Positions 44,779 through 53,761 of a stretch of 64,000 nt of DNA are shown here, in pieces. Position numbers and translations under genes: made by a program. The notes beneath the pieces are model-generated. The model ran no database searches and was not told the DNA's origin. It saw nothing but the letters and a program-made list of their open reading frames with translations. Numbering within the stretch: position 1 is the first letter of the stretch; the number at the start of each line of letters is the position of its first letter. Source of the stretch: Acidobacteriaceae bacterium KBS 89 (GTDB lineage: Bacteria; Acidobacteriota; Terriglobia; Terriglobales; Acidobacteriaceae); the NCBI GenBank assembly GCA_000381605.1, contig KB906755.1, forward strand, positions 1,100,828 to 1,164,827, in the 5' to 3' direction.

Positions 44779-45480
44779 TCAGATAGGCAACAGGCCGCGC
44801 CGCAGGGCAATCGTTACTGCGTGAGTCCTGGCGTTGGCTCCCAGTTTGTCCACAAGGTTCTTGATGTGAAAATTTACGGTGGTCTCGGCAATTCTGAGTT
44901 GGCCGGCGATTTGTTTGTTCCGATAGCCATCCCGAATGAATCGCAGCACCTCAAGTTCCCGGCTCGTCAGGTCATCGTCACCCAAATGCTCGGCGAGACG
45001 AGCGGCGACCTCTGGTGGAACATGCCGTTTTCCGGCATGAACCGAACGGATCACTCCCAGCAGTTCATTCTTTGGCACACTTTTCAAGACGTAGGCGGAA
45101 GCGCCGCCGCGAAGTGCACGCTGGACCTCGCCGTCGCTGTCCGAGGTAGTCAGAACAATGATGCGCGCCTGGGGAAATCCGTTTCGAATTGCAACGAGCG
45201 TATCTTCTCCCGATGTGTCGGACAGACGAGGATCCATCAGAATGATATCCAGCCGATGCCGACGAAGCTCTTCTACAGCCTCGGCCTCGTTAGCCGCTTG
45301 CGCAACCAAGAGCATATCCTGCTGTGATCCGATTATCGTGCTCAGACCTTCGAGAAAAACCGGATGCCTTTCAATTGTCAGAATGCGAATTGGATTAAGG
45401 ACAGCTGTTGTAGCTTCCCCCATTCCGGTCCCGGGGTTATCCAGGACAGTGGTTCTCGCGTAAATTGCTTGTGCGTTCAC
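44779..45480 (-). CDS. LuxR/NarL-type response regulator
   Basis: The 233-residue product begins with GTG (an ATG at 45423 is an alternative start). The receiver domain runs from about 30 to 145: LTIERHPVFLEGL replaces the usual Asp-Asp pair by Glu-Arg, the phosphoacceptor is the Asp in IILMDPRLSDTSG, and the conserved Thr and Lys are in VLTTSDS and YVLKSVPKNEL. The C-terminal LuxR helix-turn-helix is complete (LTSRELEVLRFIRDGYRNKQ, IAETTVNFHIKNLVDKLGA). It is the last gene of a same-strand run with a solute-binding protein, a sigma-54 activator and a STAS protein. No histidine kinase is adjacent, so its partner is elsewhere or it works through the run itself. Confidence 0.9.
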   Translation of the reverse strand: MNAQAIYARTTVLDNPGTGMGEATTAVLNPIRILTIERHPVFLEGLSTIIGSQQDMLLVAQAANEAEAVEELRRHRLDIILMDPRLSDTSGEDTLVAIRNGFPQARIIVLTTSDSDGEVQRALRGGASAYVLKSVPKNELLGVIRSVHAGKRHVPPEVAARLAEHLGDDDLTSRELEVLRFIRDGYRNKQIAGQLRIAETTVNFHIKNLVDKLGANARTHAVTIALRRGLLPI

Positions 45481-45602
45481 GATCTACCCCTTCTTCCTTT
45501 GTCGGACGCCTCCAGCAACGCCGTTCCGAAAGGCTTGCTTAAGGTGAGCTTGATGCATTTCAGTAAACGTTGTGGTGCAGATGAGTCTCGCGACAAGCGG
45601 CT

Positions 45603-45872
45603 CTAACCCGGCTCTTTTCTCGCACCCTCACGATTCATCCACTCCCTTACATAAGGCGGACAGGCAAGGATTTGAACTCCACGAAGTTCACACTCGATCA
45701 GGAATTGCACTGCGCTTAAATCCACGATCTTCAAATCCACTAAATCTAAAGTCACCACAGAATCGGCGGGGCTCAGATGAGTTAGAAGTTCCCCAATCTC
45801 TTCCGCCCGAAGGTCTCCGACCAATCGCAGCAGCTTCGATGTGCCGTCGACTTGTATCTCGATCCTCAACAT
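45603..45872 (-). CDS. STAS-domain protein (anti-sigma-factor-antagonist-like)
   Basis: About 89 residues from MLRIEIQVDGTSKLLRLVGDL; a longer frame from a TTG at 46028 adds 52 unlikely residues. Strand-helix order and VVTLDLVDLKIVDLSAVQFL fit the STAS fold, where the Ser in the D-L-S position is the site phosphorylated in SpoIIAA-like proteins. The C-terminal stretch (GVQILACPPYVREWMNRE) is short. It lies between the sigma-54 activator and the response regulator on the same strand, so it may relay a phosphorylation-dependent switch. No anti-sigma kinase is seen nearby. Confidence 0.7.
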   Translation of the reverse strand: MLRIEIQVDGTSKLLRLVGDLRAEEIGELLTHLSPADSVVTLDLVDLKIVDLSAVQFLIECELRGVQILACPPYVREWMNREGARKEPG

Positions 45873-46075
45873 CGCTACCACCCGAATATGCAACTCAACC
45901 CCCAAAGTCACAAGATTGAAATGAAATAGCTTAGCCACGTCGGGCCCACGCCGAACTTCGGCAATTGCCGAGTTTCGGCATGAAATCCGCGAATGCCGAC
46001 GTTCGTCATCTGCAGTTTTTTTCGCCAATTAGCCCCGGCTGCCTGAGAGTAACGAGTGCCGATCCGCAGCGCAAT

Positions 46076-48331
46076 CTAGTTGCGTTTGACAATCCCCAAG
46101 CGCGCCATTTTCGACTCGAGCGTCTGTCTAGGAATCCCCAACTTGGCGGCTGCGCCGGAAGGGCCTGAGATCCGTCCACCGCTCTCAGACAATGCAGTTT
46201 CGATGAGTTCGCGCTCACTGCTGGGCTCCAGCCGTCCGAGGCCCCGCAAAACTACACTCGAGTGTGGCGTCTCAGCGCTGGTCTCCTGCTTAAACCAAGT
46301 TGCGTCAACCGACAGAGTATCGCCATCGCACAGAAGAACGGCCCGTTCGACAACGTTTTGCAACTCACGGATGTTCCCCGGCCAACCGTAAGATTGAAAT
46401 ATTTCCAGCGTACTTCTCTTGATGTTTCGGATTCTCTTGCCTGTCTTTGCGGCATATCTCTCTATGAAATATTCAACCAGCAAAGCGATATCCTCTCTGC
46501 GCTCCCGCAGAGGCGGTGATTGGATAGGAAAAACATTCAGGCGATAAAACAGATCCTGTCGAAAAGTCCCAGCCGCTACATCCGCTCGGAGGTTGCGGTT
46601 GGTCGCGGCGAGGATGCGAACATCAATCGGGATTGGCTGGTTGCTTCCTACCCGTTCGAACTCGCGCTCCTGAAGCACGCGTAGCAGAGCGACTTGGGTC
46701 TCGGCGGGGAGGTCCCCAATTTCGTCCAGGAAGATCGTACCGCCATTGGCTGCTTCAAATCGCCCGAGACGCCGCTGTACCGCGCCCGTAAACGCACCCT
46801 TCTCGTGGCCGAAAAGTTCCGATGAAATCAGAGAGGAAGGGATCGCAGCGCAATTGACCCTAACAAATGCGCGGAGCGCCCGTTTGGACTGCTTGTGAAT
46901 GGCACGTGCCACCAGCTCCTTCCCCGTGCCCGTCTCTCCTAGGATCAGAACGGTGGAATCGCTGGGCGCTACCCGAGCGATCTCCACTAACACTTTGCGG
47001 ATACCTTCTGAAGATCCCAGAATCTCCTCAAAGGCGGAAGTCCGGTTGACCTCCTCACGCAGTGCAAGGTTCTCGTTCTGCGCGCGCTGCGTCTCCTGCT
47101 TGGTCTCTTCAATATCGGTTCGCGCAACGTACCACCGCAAAATGCTCCCTCGCTCACCGTGCATAGGGTTATAGCGACTGAGAAACCATCGATACTCACC
47201 GTCATGTCTTAGAATGCGCGCCTGGATTTCAAATGGCGCCGAACCCGCGAATCCCTTCTCCAGGCCAGCCAGGTAGTCCTTCCGATCATCGCTGTGCATC
47301 ATTCGATCAGAGAATTCGTCTTCCATCCACTCCTCTAAAGTGGCTCCGTGGTAATCGAGAACCACACGATTCGCGTATAAGCCGGTTCCATCAGGCCGCA
47401 CCACGAATACATGCAAGGGCGCAAACTCGATCAACTGCTGCAGTTGCTTTTCGTTATCCCGAAGCTTTGCTTCCGTGATTCGCTGACCTTCATAAAGATC
47501 TTCGAGTCTTCCAGCCATGTCGTTAAAGACCACGCCCAGCCGGGACAATTCATCCTTTCCTCGAGTTGCAACTCGAAACTGAAGATCGCCTTGGGCGAGT
47601 GCCTGTGACGCCACTTCCAATCGATTGAGTGGTTCAGTAATGCTTCGGGTGATACCGACACCCAGTGTGCTCGCAATTGCGAAAGTGCACATGCCCGTGA
47701 TCAGGAAAATCAGAATCATTCGATTCTGGGCACGAGTTATCCCAACAGTTGCGTCCACACGCTCAGTCGTCACATCTTCATCAACATCCCTTACTAGTTC
47801 AGAACTCAGCAACTCCACAGATCTAACTTGCCTCGCGAGTCGTAGGCGCAGGGCTAGCCAGTCGCCCGAGCCGGCGAGTGCGCGCGCCGCTGTTAATTCA
47901 GACGGAAGAGAACTCTGGACCGATGCGACAGCAGACAAGACCTCTGATCTCAGACTCGAGCGGGGAGGCAAACTCCGAAACAGAACCTCTGTGCGATTGA
48001 CATCATCGACAAGTGCTTTTTGGAGTGTGTCGGATCCAGCGAGGAATCGGCCTTTGTCTTCCGACTGGGCGAGTTCATTAAGCCCGGTGTAAAAGGATCG
48101 AAGGCTGACCTGAAACCGTAAGACCGCGATCAACTCCTGATCCACGTTTGCCAGGCGCTGAGCCTCCGCGGAAACCTGGTGAAACTGCCACATCAGAAGC
48201 GCGTTACCTGCGAGCATCACGATGACAATCGTTAAGAAGCAAGCCGCCAGACGCGGTCCGATCATGAATCGAGACAGCCAGGGGATACCCGTCGCGGAGT
48301 CCGCAGTTAGATTGGCGGCAAGCTTTTTCAA
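46076..48331 (-). CDS. Membrane-bound sigma-54 activator with periplasmic sensor, HAMP, PAS, AAA+ and Fis domains
   Basis: The 751-residue product appears to start at a TTG. Two membrane segments (about 29-49 and 205-225) flank a helical periplasmic region that resembles a four-helix-bundle sensor. A HAMP domain follows (RSITEPLNRLEVASQALAQG), then a PAS domain (about 300-420: APLHVFVVRPDGTGLYANRV). The AAA+ module is complete, with Walker A GETGTGKE near 465, the sigma-54 contact motif GAFTGA near 512 and the Walker B GTIFLDEIGDL. A Fis-type helix-turn-helix closes the protein (AAKLGIPRQTLESKMARLGI). Most sigma-54 activators are soluble and are switched by kinases; this one can sense directly across the membrane. 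It lies 89 bases downstream of a solute-binding protein gene, a possible periplasmic partner. Confidence 0.9.
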   Translation of the reverse strand: MKKLAANLTADSATGIPWLSRFMIGPRLAACFLTIVIVMLAGNALLMWQFHQVSAEAQRLANVDQELIAVLRFQVSLRSFYTGLNELAQSEDKGRFLAGSDTLQKALVDDVNRTEVLFRSLPPRSSLRSEVLSAVASVQSSLPSELTAARALAGSGDWLALRLRLARQVRSVELLSSELVRDVDEDVTTERVDATVGITRAQNRMILIFLITGMCTFAIASTLGVGITRSITEPLNRLEVASQALAQGDLQFRVATRGKDELSRLGVVFNDMAGRLEDLYEGQRITEAKLRDNEKQLQQLIEFAPLHVFVVRPDGTGLYANRVVLDYHGATLEEWMEDEFSDRMMHSDDRKDYLAGLEKGFAGSAPFEIQARILRHDGEYRWFLSRYNPMHGERGSILRWYVARTDIEETKQETQRAQNENLALREEVNRTSAFEEILGSSEGIRKVLVEIARVAPSDSTVLILGETGTGKELVARAIHKQSKRALRAFVRVNCAAIPSSLISSELFGHEKGAFTGAVQRRLGRFEAANGGTIFLDEIGDLPAETQVALLRVLQEREFERVGSNQPIPIDVRILAATNRNLRADVAAGTFRQDLFYRLNVFPIQSPPLRERREDIALLVEYFIERYAAKTGKRIRNIKRSTLEIFQSYGWPGNIRELQNVVERAVLLCDGDTLSVDATWFKQETSAETPHSSVVLRGLGRLEPSSERELIETALSESGGRISGPSGAAAKLGIPRQTLESKMARLGIVKRN

Positions 48332-48419
48332 GTTTTGGCCCTATCTTGGTGTATTACTTTCGGCGCCCCACTCCCGGCGAATCGGATTTTTCGTCTATTC
48401 TGCTTACAAACAGCGAAAT

Positions 48420-49754
48420 CTACTTATCCACGGAAGCTTTCACAGCCGACGGTGTAGGCCGGAAACCTGTAATCCGGATTAGTTCATCCTCCAGCCGTGC
48501 AGCCTCGTCCGAGGCCGCGGACTTCTTGGACAAGACGGAGTATACCGCTTCAAAATATGCGCGGGACACCCTGTCATAATTCTCGCCGGTGATTGTAGAA
48601 GGCCGCACTATGACGTTGCTGGAGCCCACATACGGAGATTGTTGGGAATGTGAATAGGCCTTCAGCACCGCAGGAAGGTCAACTAATATTGGCCATTCAG
48701 GTGGCTTAGAATGCGCTCGGGCGTCCTCAAGCTGCTCTTCCCGATGCAGGAGATACCGAACGAGCTGAATGGCCTCCGTCTGATGAGCTGACGCTCGCGA
48801 AACTGCAAGACCATTCCCTCCCAGCACAGCTGGGCCCGGCAAACTTGTTATGCCAGATATCTTGATGGTCTGGTTTTTGGGAGGATGGCTGAGAAAGTAA
48901 TCCGAACCCCAACTTCGGTAAAACGCACTGTTCCCATTCCTGAACGCGTTGGTAGCATCCCATTCATGATAGGAAAGCACGCTCGGCGGGGAAACCCACC
49001 CGACCCAATGAGCCGCCCGCTCCCAGGAATAGACAGCCTTCGGATTATTCACGCTGATCCCGCCGTCGGGCTCAATTAACCGGCCGCCGCCGTCCGCAAC
49101 CTGCCACTCCAGGGCGTTGCAGGTGAGTGACTCGCCCGCGGCTCCAGGCCAGATGAATCCCCAAAAATCCCGCTTACCAGCAGCACGCTCGCCGTTCTGG
49201 ATGTGAATCGCCATCTTCTCCAGCTCACTCCATGTCTTCGGCGGACGCTTATAGCCATACTTTTGCAGAAGATCAGTTCGATACCACAGAACTCCAACAT
49301 TCGTGTGGTAGGGTACGGCGACAAGGTGCCCCTGCACCGTGTAGTTCGCAATCAGTTCCGGATCATCTGACTTGATCTCCGTGGGGAAGTACGCTTTTAG
49401 ATCGACCAGATCCTGCGCCACGATTCCAGGCCAGACAATGTCAATGCTGTAGACATCAGGGCCCGTTGCTCCTTGTTGAAGCAATCGACGGATCAGCGCC
49501 AACTGATCCTGGGCACTTTCAGGTGCAGGAAGATGTTGAACCTCAATGCCGGTCTCCCGCGTAAAATCTTCGAGTCCCGCATCCATCAACGCTTTGCGTG
49601 CCTTCGATGTATCGTTCGACCATTCCGGATCAAGAAAGGAGATGGTGACGTGTCCTTTTGTGGGCCGCCGACAACCCGGCACAGCCCAACAAACCAACGC
49701 GATGGCGAGGGTGGCAGCGTATAGCCTTAGGAATCGATAGCTGAATAGATGCAT
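48420..49754 (-). CDS. Lipoprotein solute-binding protein of a sugar ABC-transporter family, without permease genes
   Basis: The 444-residue protein has a lipobox after its signal (ATLAIALVCWAVPGC). The body matches extracellular sugar-binding proteins of the maltose/trehalose type: VTISFLDPEWSND, TGPDVYSIDIVWPGIVAQDL, AVPYHTNVGVLWYRTDLLQK, KTWSELEKMAIHIQNG, and SAFYRSWGSDYFL near the end of the cleft. No permease or ATPase gene lies on either side. Instead the next genes on the strand are a membrane-bound sigma-54 activator, a STAS protein and a response regulator. It may therefore act as a ligand sensor that touches the activator, in the way some periplasmic proteins gate chemoreceptors and histidine kinases. 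Transport through a distant permease pair is the alternative. Confidence 0.87.
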   Translation of the reverse strand: MHLFSYRFLRLYAATLAIALVCWAVPGCRRPTKGHVTISFLDPEWSNDTSKARKALMDAGLEDFTRETGIEVQHLPAPESAQDQLALIRRLLQQGATGPDVYSIDIVWPGIVAQDLVDLKAYFPTEIKSDDPELIANYTVQGHLVAVPYHTNVGVLWYRTDLLQKYGYKRPPKTWSELEKMAIHIQNGERAAGKRDFWGFIWPGAAGESLTCNALEWQVADGGGRLIEPDGGISVNNPKAVYSWERAAHWVGWVSPPSVLSYHEWDATNAFRNGNSAFYRSWGSDYFLSHPPKNQTIKISGITSLPGPAVLGGNGLAVSRASAHQTEAIQLVRYLLHREEQLEDARAHSKPPEWPILVDLPAVLKAYSHSQQSPYVGSSNVIVRPSTITGENYDRVSRAYFEAVYSVLSKKSAASDEAARLEDELIRITGFRPTPSAVKASVDK

Positions 49755-50236
49755 TAGCGGTTCTAGCCGGTTTCCTTCGCTTCTAAATCTGCACTGGTTT
49801 TGCGAACTGTTCGTCGCTCAATCTGGCACTTTAAAGATAGCGAAAAGCGAGTACACGGTATCAATTGAGAGCGCGCTCGCTCGCCGTTAGCAGTACGCGT
49901 CCAGGAACATCTTCTTGTTCGGTCGCGCGCAAATAGTAGATCAGCAGAGGACCAAGCGTCTTCAAGAATACCCGACCGCACCAATATCTGTCTCACCAAA
50001 GGGATCTTCTACGATCTCCGAAGCTGCATTTAATGGACAGACATGAAGTTCGTTGCGCACACGCTCCCCTGCCCCATAGCTCAACTCCGACATGTGAGCA
50101 TTCGAGCGACGCACGAACCGCCTTCATCACCGGCCCCAAAAGAAATCCCTGGCCGAATCCCCAAAACCACACTATCCTGAAGCATCCCCGCAACCACAAC
50201 CTGACTCACCGCCAAGCTCCCAGAACGGATCACACG
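49755..50236. other. Divergent spacer, no gene seen
   Basis: About 480 bases between the solute-binding protein and the DUF2306 gene. Frames here lack sites and similarity. I looked for a -24/-12 sigma-54 promoter before the solute-binding gene and found no GG-N10-GC match that convinces. Confidence 0.45.
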
Positions 50237-50896
50237 ATGACGACCTCCGCCGTGACCCCCTCTCCGCAGTCAGCCCCATCCGCTCGCCGTAAAAGCCTCG
50301 CCAAAACCGCCCTTTGGGTCACCATCGGCCTCGCCGCCATCTCCGTCCTCATCTTCACCGAGTACCCCATCGTCCATCACCCCGACGGCTACACCACCCG
50401 GCTCATCAACGACCGCTTTTTCCTCATCCCGCACGCCGTCGCCGGTCTGCTGGCAATGCTCCTCGGTCCATTCCTCTTCTCCACCCGCTTCCGCTCGCGA
50501 CACCTCAAGCGCCACCGCATCATGGGCCGTGTCTACGTCATCTCCATCGCCATCGCCGCACCCATGGCCTTCTACCTCGAACTCCGTACCCCCGGCGTAC
50601 CCATGATGTTCGCCAACGGTGTCATGTCGGTCGTTTGGTTCCTCTGCACCCTTGCCGCTTTTATTACCGCCCGCAACCGCCAGCTCACCGCGCATCGCCA
50701 GTGGATGATCCGCTCCTACGTCTTCACTCTGAACTTCCTTATCACCCGCATCCCCAATCCAATCCCGCGCTACTTCAACATGTCCGCGACCGCCTTCGCC
50801 CTCAATCTTCTCTTCGTCTCCATAGGCTATCTCTTCTTCACCGACGTCTACTTCAACTGGCGCGAACTCACCACCAGCCGCAAAACTGCCTCGTAG
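50237..50896 (+). CDS. DUF2306 integral membrane protein
   Basis: About 219 residues from MTTSAVTPS; a longer frame from 50033 adds 68 residues of low-complexity Pro/His/Asn sequence and was rejected. Four or five membrane segments are visible (LWVTIGLAAISVLIFTEYPI, FLIPHAVAGLLAMLLGPFLF, GVMSVVWFLCTLAAFITA, FALNLLFVSIGYLFF). HRIMGRVYVISI and LTAHRQWMIRSYVFTLNF are typical of DUF2306 proteins, with His residues that could bind heme or metal. The family function is unknown. The coding strand is C-rich and G-poor, unlike most of the window. A seven-base stem with a three-base loop follows the stop. Confidence 0.85.
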   Translation: MTTSAVTPSPQSAPSARRKSLAKTALWVTIGLAAISVLIFTEYPIVHHPDGYTTRLINDRFFLIPHAVAGLLAMLLGPFLFSTRFRSRHLKRHRIMGRVYVISIAIAAPMAFYLELRTPGVPMMFANGVMSVVWFLCTLAAFITARNRQLTAHRQWMIRSYVFTLNFLITRIPNPIPRYFNMSATAFALNLLFVSIGYLFFTDVYFNWRELTTSRKTAS

Positions 50897-51212
50897 CCAC
50901 CAATTCCCAAAATGGGAATGCTCAAAAAAATAAATCCAGAATCCGTGGCGTGTTTTTTAACCCCAAAATACCACCATCAATCCACCACGAAATCACCACA
51001 ATCCCACCACAAATTCACCATCAAAAAATCACATCCAAGCACCTGTTTCTGCCAAAACCCCCAGCAAAAACGCTAAACTCCCCTCCAAAAAAACTTTTGA
51101 AAAAGGTTTACGAAAATCGTAGTTCTCGCGAATTTCACGAAACCCACAAGGAATCATTTCTCGATTTTCCCGAATCTACTACGTAACTGAGAGATGAGGA
51201 TAAGGAGACAAC
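50897..51212 (+). other. G-poor spacer with stem-loop and short CACCAC-type repeats
   Basis: About 315 bases. ATTCCCA (50903-50909) pairs with TGGGAAT (50913-50919) with loop AAA. From 50967 to about 51035 the plus strand consists of short imperfect units built on CCACCA or TCACCA with A/T spacers and hardly any G. The A/C-rich strand continues to about 51100. No gene is seen; AAGGAG before 51213 serves the aldo/keto reductase. Confidence 0.6.
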
Positions 51213-52198
51213 ATGCAGTACAAAAATCTGGGGAAATCCGGATTGATGGTCTCTCGACTGTGTCTTGGGTGTACGAGCTTTGGAGACCCAACCAAAGGAC
51301 GACATTCGTGGATTTTGAATGAGGAACAAAGCCGGCCGATCATCCGTCATGCTCTCGAATCAGGCATCAACTTCTTCGACACCGCCAATGTCTATGGGGC
51401 TGGCACAAGTGAAGAGGTCCTGGGACGCGCACTAAAAGACTTTGCCAAACGCGAAGAGCTGGTGGTCGCCTCAAAGGTCTTCATGCCGATGCGGCAGGAC
51501 GCCAACGGCCGAGGGCTATCGCGCAAAGCCATCATGACTGAAATTGACCACAGTCTACGCCGCCTCGGGACGGACTATATCGACCTTTATCAGATCCACC
51601 GCTGGGATGAAGCGGCACCCATTGAGGAGACGCTTGAGGCTCTCCACGACGTCATCAAAGCGGGCAAGGTCAGATACATCGGCGCCTCCTCTATGTATGC
51701 ATGGAATTTCGCGAAAGCTCTTTATTTAGCTGACCGGCACGGGTGGAGTCGTTTCATCAGCATGCAACCCCAATATAACCTGATGTATCGCGAAGAAGAG
51801 CGAGAGATGCTTCCTCTCTGTCTCGCGGAAGGAATTGGCGTGCTCCCTTGGAGCCCATTGGCAAGGGGACGACTGGCGAGTCCGTGGGCTGATCGGTCAA
51901 GTAGCCGTCGATTTGCTTCGGACGCCGTAGCCGAAGCTCTTTACTCGGGAACGGAGACGGAGGACCGCCTGGTGGTCGATCGATTAACAGAAGTAGCCGC
52001 GGAAAAAGGAGTGCCGCAGGCGCAAGTGGCATTGGCCTGGGTCATACAACATCCTGGTGTGTCTTCGACCATCGTGGGGGCCACGAAGCTAAAACATTGG
52101 AAGACGCCATCGCTGCTCTGGATATTTCACTTACAGCGTCTGAGAAGACGCAACTGGAAGAACCATATGTGCCACATGCCTGGCAGACACCCTACTGA
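51213..52198 (+). pseudogene. Aldo/keto reductase with a single-base frameshift near the end
   Basis: The first about 295 residues are a normal aldo/keto reductase: MQYKNLGKSGLMVSRLCLG, NFFDTANVYGAGTSEEVLGR (catalytic Asp/Tyr), VVASKVFMP (catalytic Lys), and YIDLYQIHRWD (catalytic His). After GATKLKH the frame turns into unrelated sequence and runs on to 52310. In the neighbouring frame the expected ending is intact: LEDAIAALDISLTASEKT, then LEEPYVPHAWQTPY and a stop at 52198. Adding one T in CATTGG (about 52096) restores the family sequence. The enzyme would reduce carbonyls with NADPH. If the shift is real, the protein carries an about 70-residue foreign tail, but the active site remains. 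A good AAGGAGAC site precedes the ATG. Confidence 0.85.
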
Positions 52199-52401
52199 CA
52201 ACGGAAATAAAAGAGGCGCGGACTGCACCCAATCGCGGAAAGTGGCGATCTCATTTTTGAGTGGCGAACGTCACATACCGAAACGATTATCAACTGCCGC
52301 CAAGCGATAACGAGCATTTGCCGCAAATTCGCGTCCGTAACGTTTCAATAACCATGAACGAGTGCAAGCTCTAACTCAGGTCGGACCAAAAGGAGAACTC
52401 C

Positions 52402-53214
52402 ATGAGCAGCAAACCTGCAATATTAGTCATCGCTTCCAACGCCGACTCAATCACACTCAAGGATGGCAGGAAAGAACACGCGGGCTACTATCTCAACGAG
52501 CTCGTGATACCTGTGCAGGCAGCGCTCGATGCGGGCTACCAGATGGTTCTGGCTACACCTAATGGCACCAAGCCGGTCATGGATCCTCAGTCAACCACCG
52601 CTGCTCATTTCGGCGGTAGTGAAGAGGCCCTCCGAAAGGCATTCGACTTCATCAACACCTACCCGGCGATGCAGGACCCGCGTTCATTCCGTGCGGTGAT
52701 TGAGGAGGGTCTCGATAAATACATCGGATTCTTCGCCCCAGGGGGACACCCACCGATGGTTGACCTGATGCAGGACCCGAACCTCGGCGAGATACTTCGG
52801 CATGCCCATTCGACCGGAAAGACGACGGCGTTTCTCTGTCATGGACCGATTGCCTTAGCGGCGGCGATGCCGAAGGCCAAGGAGTTCCGTGCCGCACTTG
52901 TAGCAGGCAAACCCGAGGAAGCAAAAAGGCTTGCGGAGGGGTGGCAATATGCAGGCTACCGCATGACGATATTTTCGAACGACGAAGAACACTATGCAGA
53001 AGAACACTACATGGGCGGCGGCAAAATTCCGTTCTACGTCAACGACGCCCTGAAGATCGCCGGCGGCGACGTCTCCATCTCGGACAAAGGTATCTTCCAG
53101 CCGTTTGTGATCGAAGATCGCGAACTCATCACCGGTCAGAACCCGCCTTCAGATCACGAAATAAGCAAGCGCCTTGTGAAGGCTCTCGATCGCGCTACTT
53201 CCAAGGCCGCGTAA
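52402..53214 (+). CDS. DJ-1/PfpI (Hsp31-like) family protein
   Basis: The 270-residue product lies behind an AAGGAGAA site. The domain has AILVIASNADS at the first strand, IGFFAPGGHPPMVDLM with the conserved Gly-Gly, and TAFLCHGPIALAAAMP with the nucleophile Cys at the elbow. A glutamate upstream (YYLNELVIPVQAAL) matches the Cys-Glu pair of glyoxalase-type Hsp31 proteins. Members of this group act as methylglyoxal hydratases, deglycases or chaperones. It is cytoplasmic. Being next to aldo/keto and short-chain reductases, it fits an aldehyde or electrophile defence role, but this is inferred. Confidence 0.9.
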   Translation: MSSKPAILVIASNADSITLKDGRKEHAGYYLNELVIPVQAALDAGYQMVLATPNGTKPVMDPQSTTAAHFGGSEEALRKAFDFINTYPAMQDPRSFRAVIEEGLDKYIGFFAPGGHPPMVDLMQDPNLGEILRHAHSTGKTTAFLCHGPIALAAAMPKAKEFRAALVAGKPEEAKRLAEGWQYAGYRMTIFSNDEEHYAEEHYMGGGKIPFYVNDALKIAGGDVSISDKGIFQPFVIEDRELITGQNPPSDHEISKRLVKALDRATSKAA

Positions 53215-53343
53215 GGGAAAGTTGGACGTCCGATCGCTCGTGAAATCTTTGCCCGGACGCGACCGAATCGTCTTCTTCAAAGCAAGTCGAGTTTCGATCT
53301 TCGAGATAACGCTCGACATAGAAACGCGGAGACAAATATAGGT

Positions 53344-53757
53344 TTGAAATTGGAGCAAGCTGATTCGGTGATCGCCGCTGGAAAGCAAAAGGCGGTCGCC
53401 ATCGGTGTCCCCGTAAACATCGTAGTGACAGACCAGGGCGGCTTTCTTAAGGCATTTGCGCGAATGGATGGGGCTCTTCTCGGTTCAATTGAAATAGCTC
53501 AAAAGAAAGCAAGGACGGCGATCCTCTTTGAGATGAATACCGAATCTGTCTTCGAGTTCTGTAAGCCTGGTGCCCCAGCGTTCGGATTGGAGCAGACGAA
53601 CGGTGGTCTGGCTGTCTTTGCCGGTAGAATTCCGCTTCGAGACGCTGTGGGTACCGTCATCGGAGCGGTCGGAGTGTCCGGCGGAACGGTGCAGCAGGAC
53701 TTCAGCGTGGCAGAGGCAGCAATAGCAATAACGAGCAAGCAATCAACAGGAGGCTAA
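53344..53757 (+). CDS. GlcG/HbpS family protein
   Basis: The 137-residue product starts at a TTG, as no in-frame ATG exists upstream. KLEQADSVIAAGKQKAVAIG, NIVVTDQGGFLKAFARMDGA and GGLAVFAGRIPLRDAVGTVI, with GAVGVSGG, are the family landmarks. GlcG/HbpS proteins are small, often octameric, and some bind heme or cobalamin and sense redox stress. No signal peptide is seen, so it should be cytoplasmic here. The stop codon overlaps the AGGAGG of the next gene (SDR), so the two are coupled. Confidence 0.88.
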   Translation: MKLEQADSVIAAGKQKAVAIGVPVNIVVTDQGGFLKAFARMDGALLGSIEIAQKKARTAILFEMNTESVFEFCKPGAPAFGLEQTNGGLAVFAGRIPLRDAVGTVIGAVGVSGGTVQQDFSVAEAAIAITSKQSTGG

Positions 53758-53761
53758 GCAC

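Noticed and set aside
49755..49860. Sigma-54 promoter before the solute-binding protein gene
   Set aside because: No GG-N10-GC pair with proper flanks on the minus strand.
50967..51035. CRISPR-like short repeats
   Set aside because: Units are 10-12 bases, imperfect and without spacers; no cas genes are in the window.
50314..51186. 290-residue plus-strand frame overlapping DUF2306
   Set aside because: Extreme His/Arg/Pro content; the DUF2306 frame is clearly the real one.
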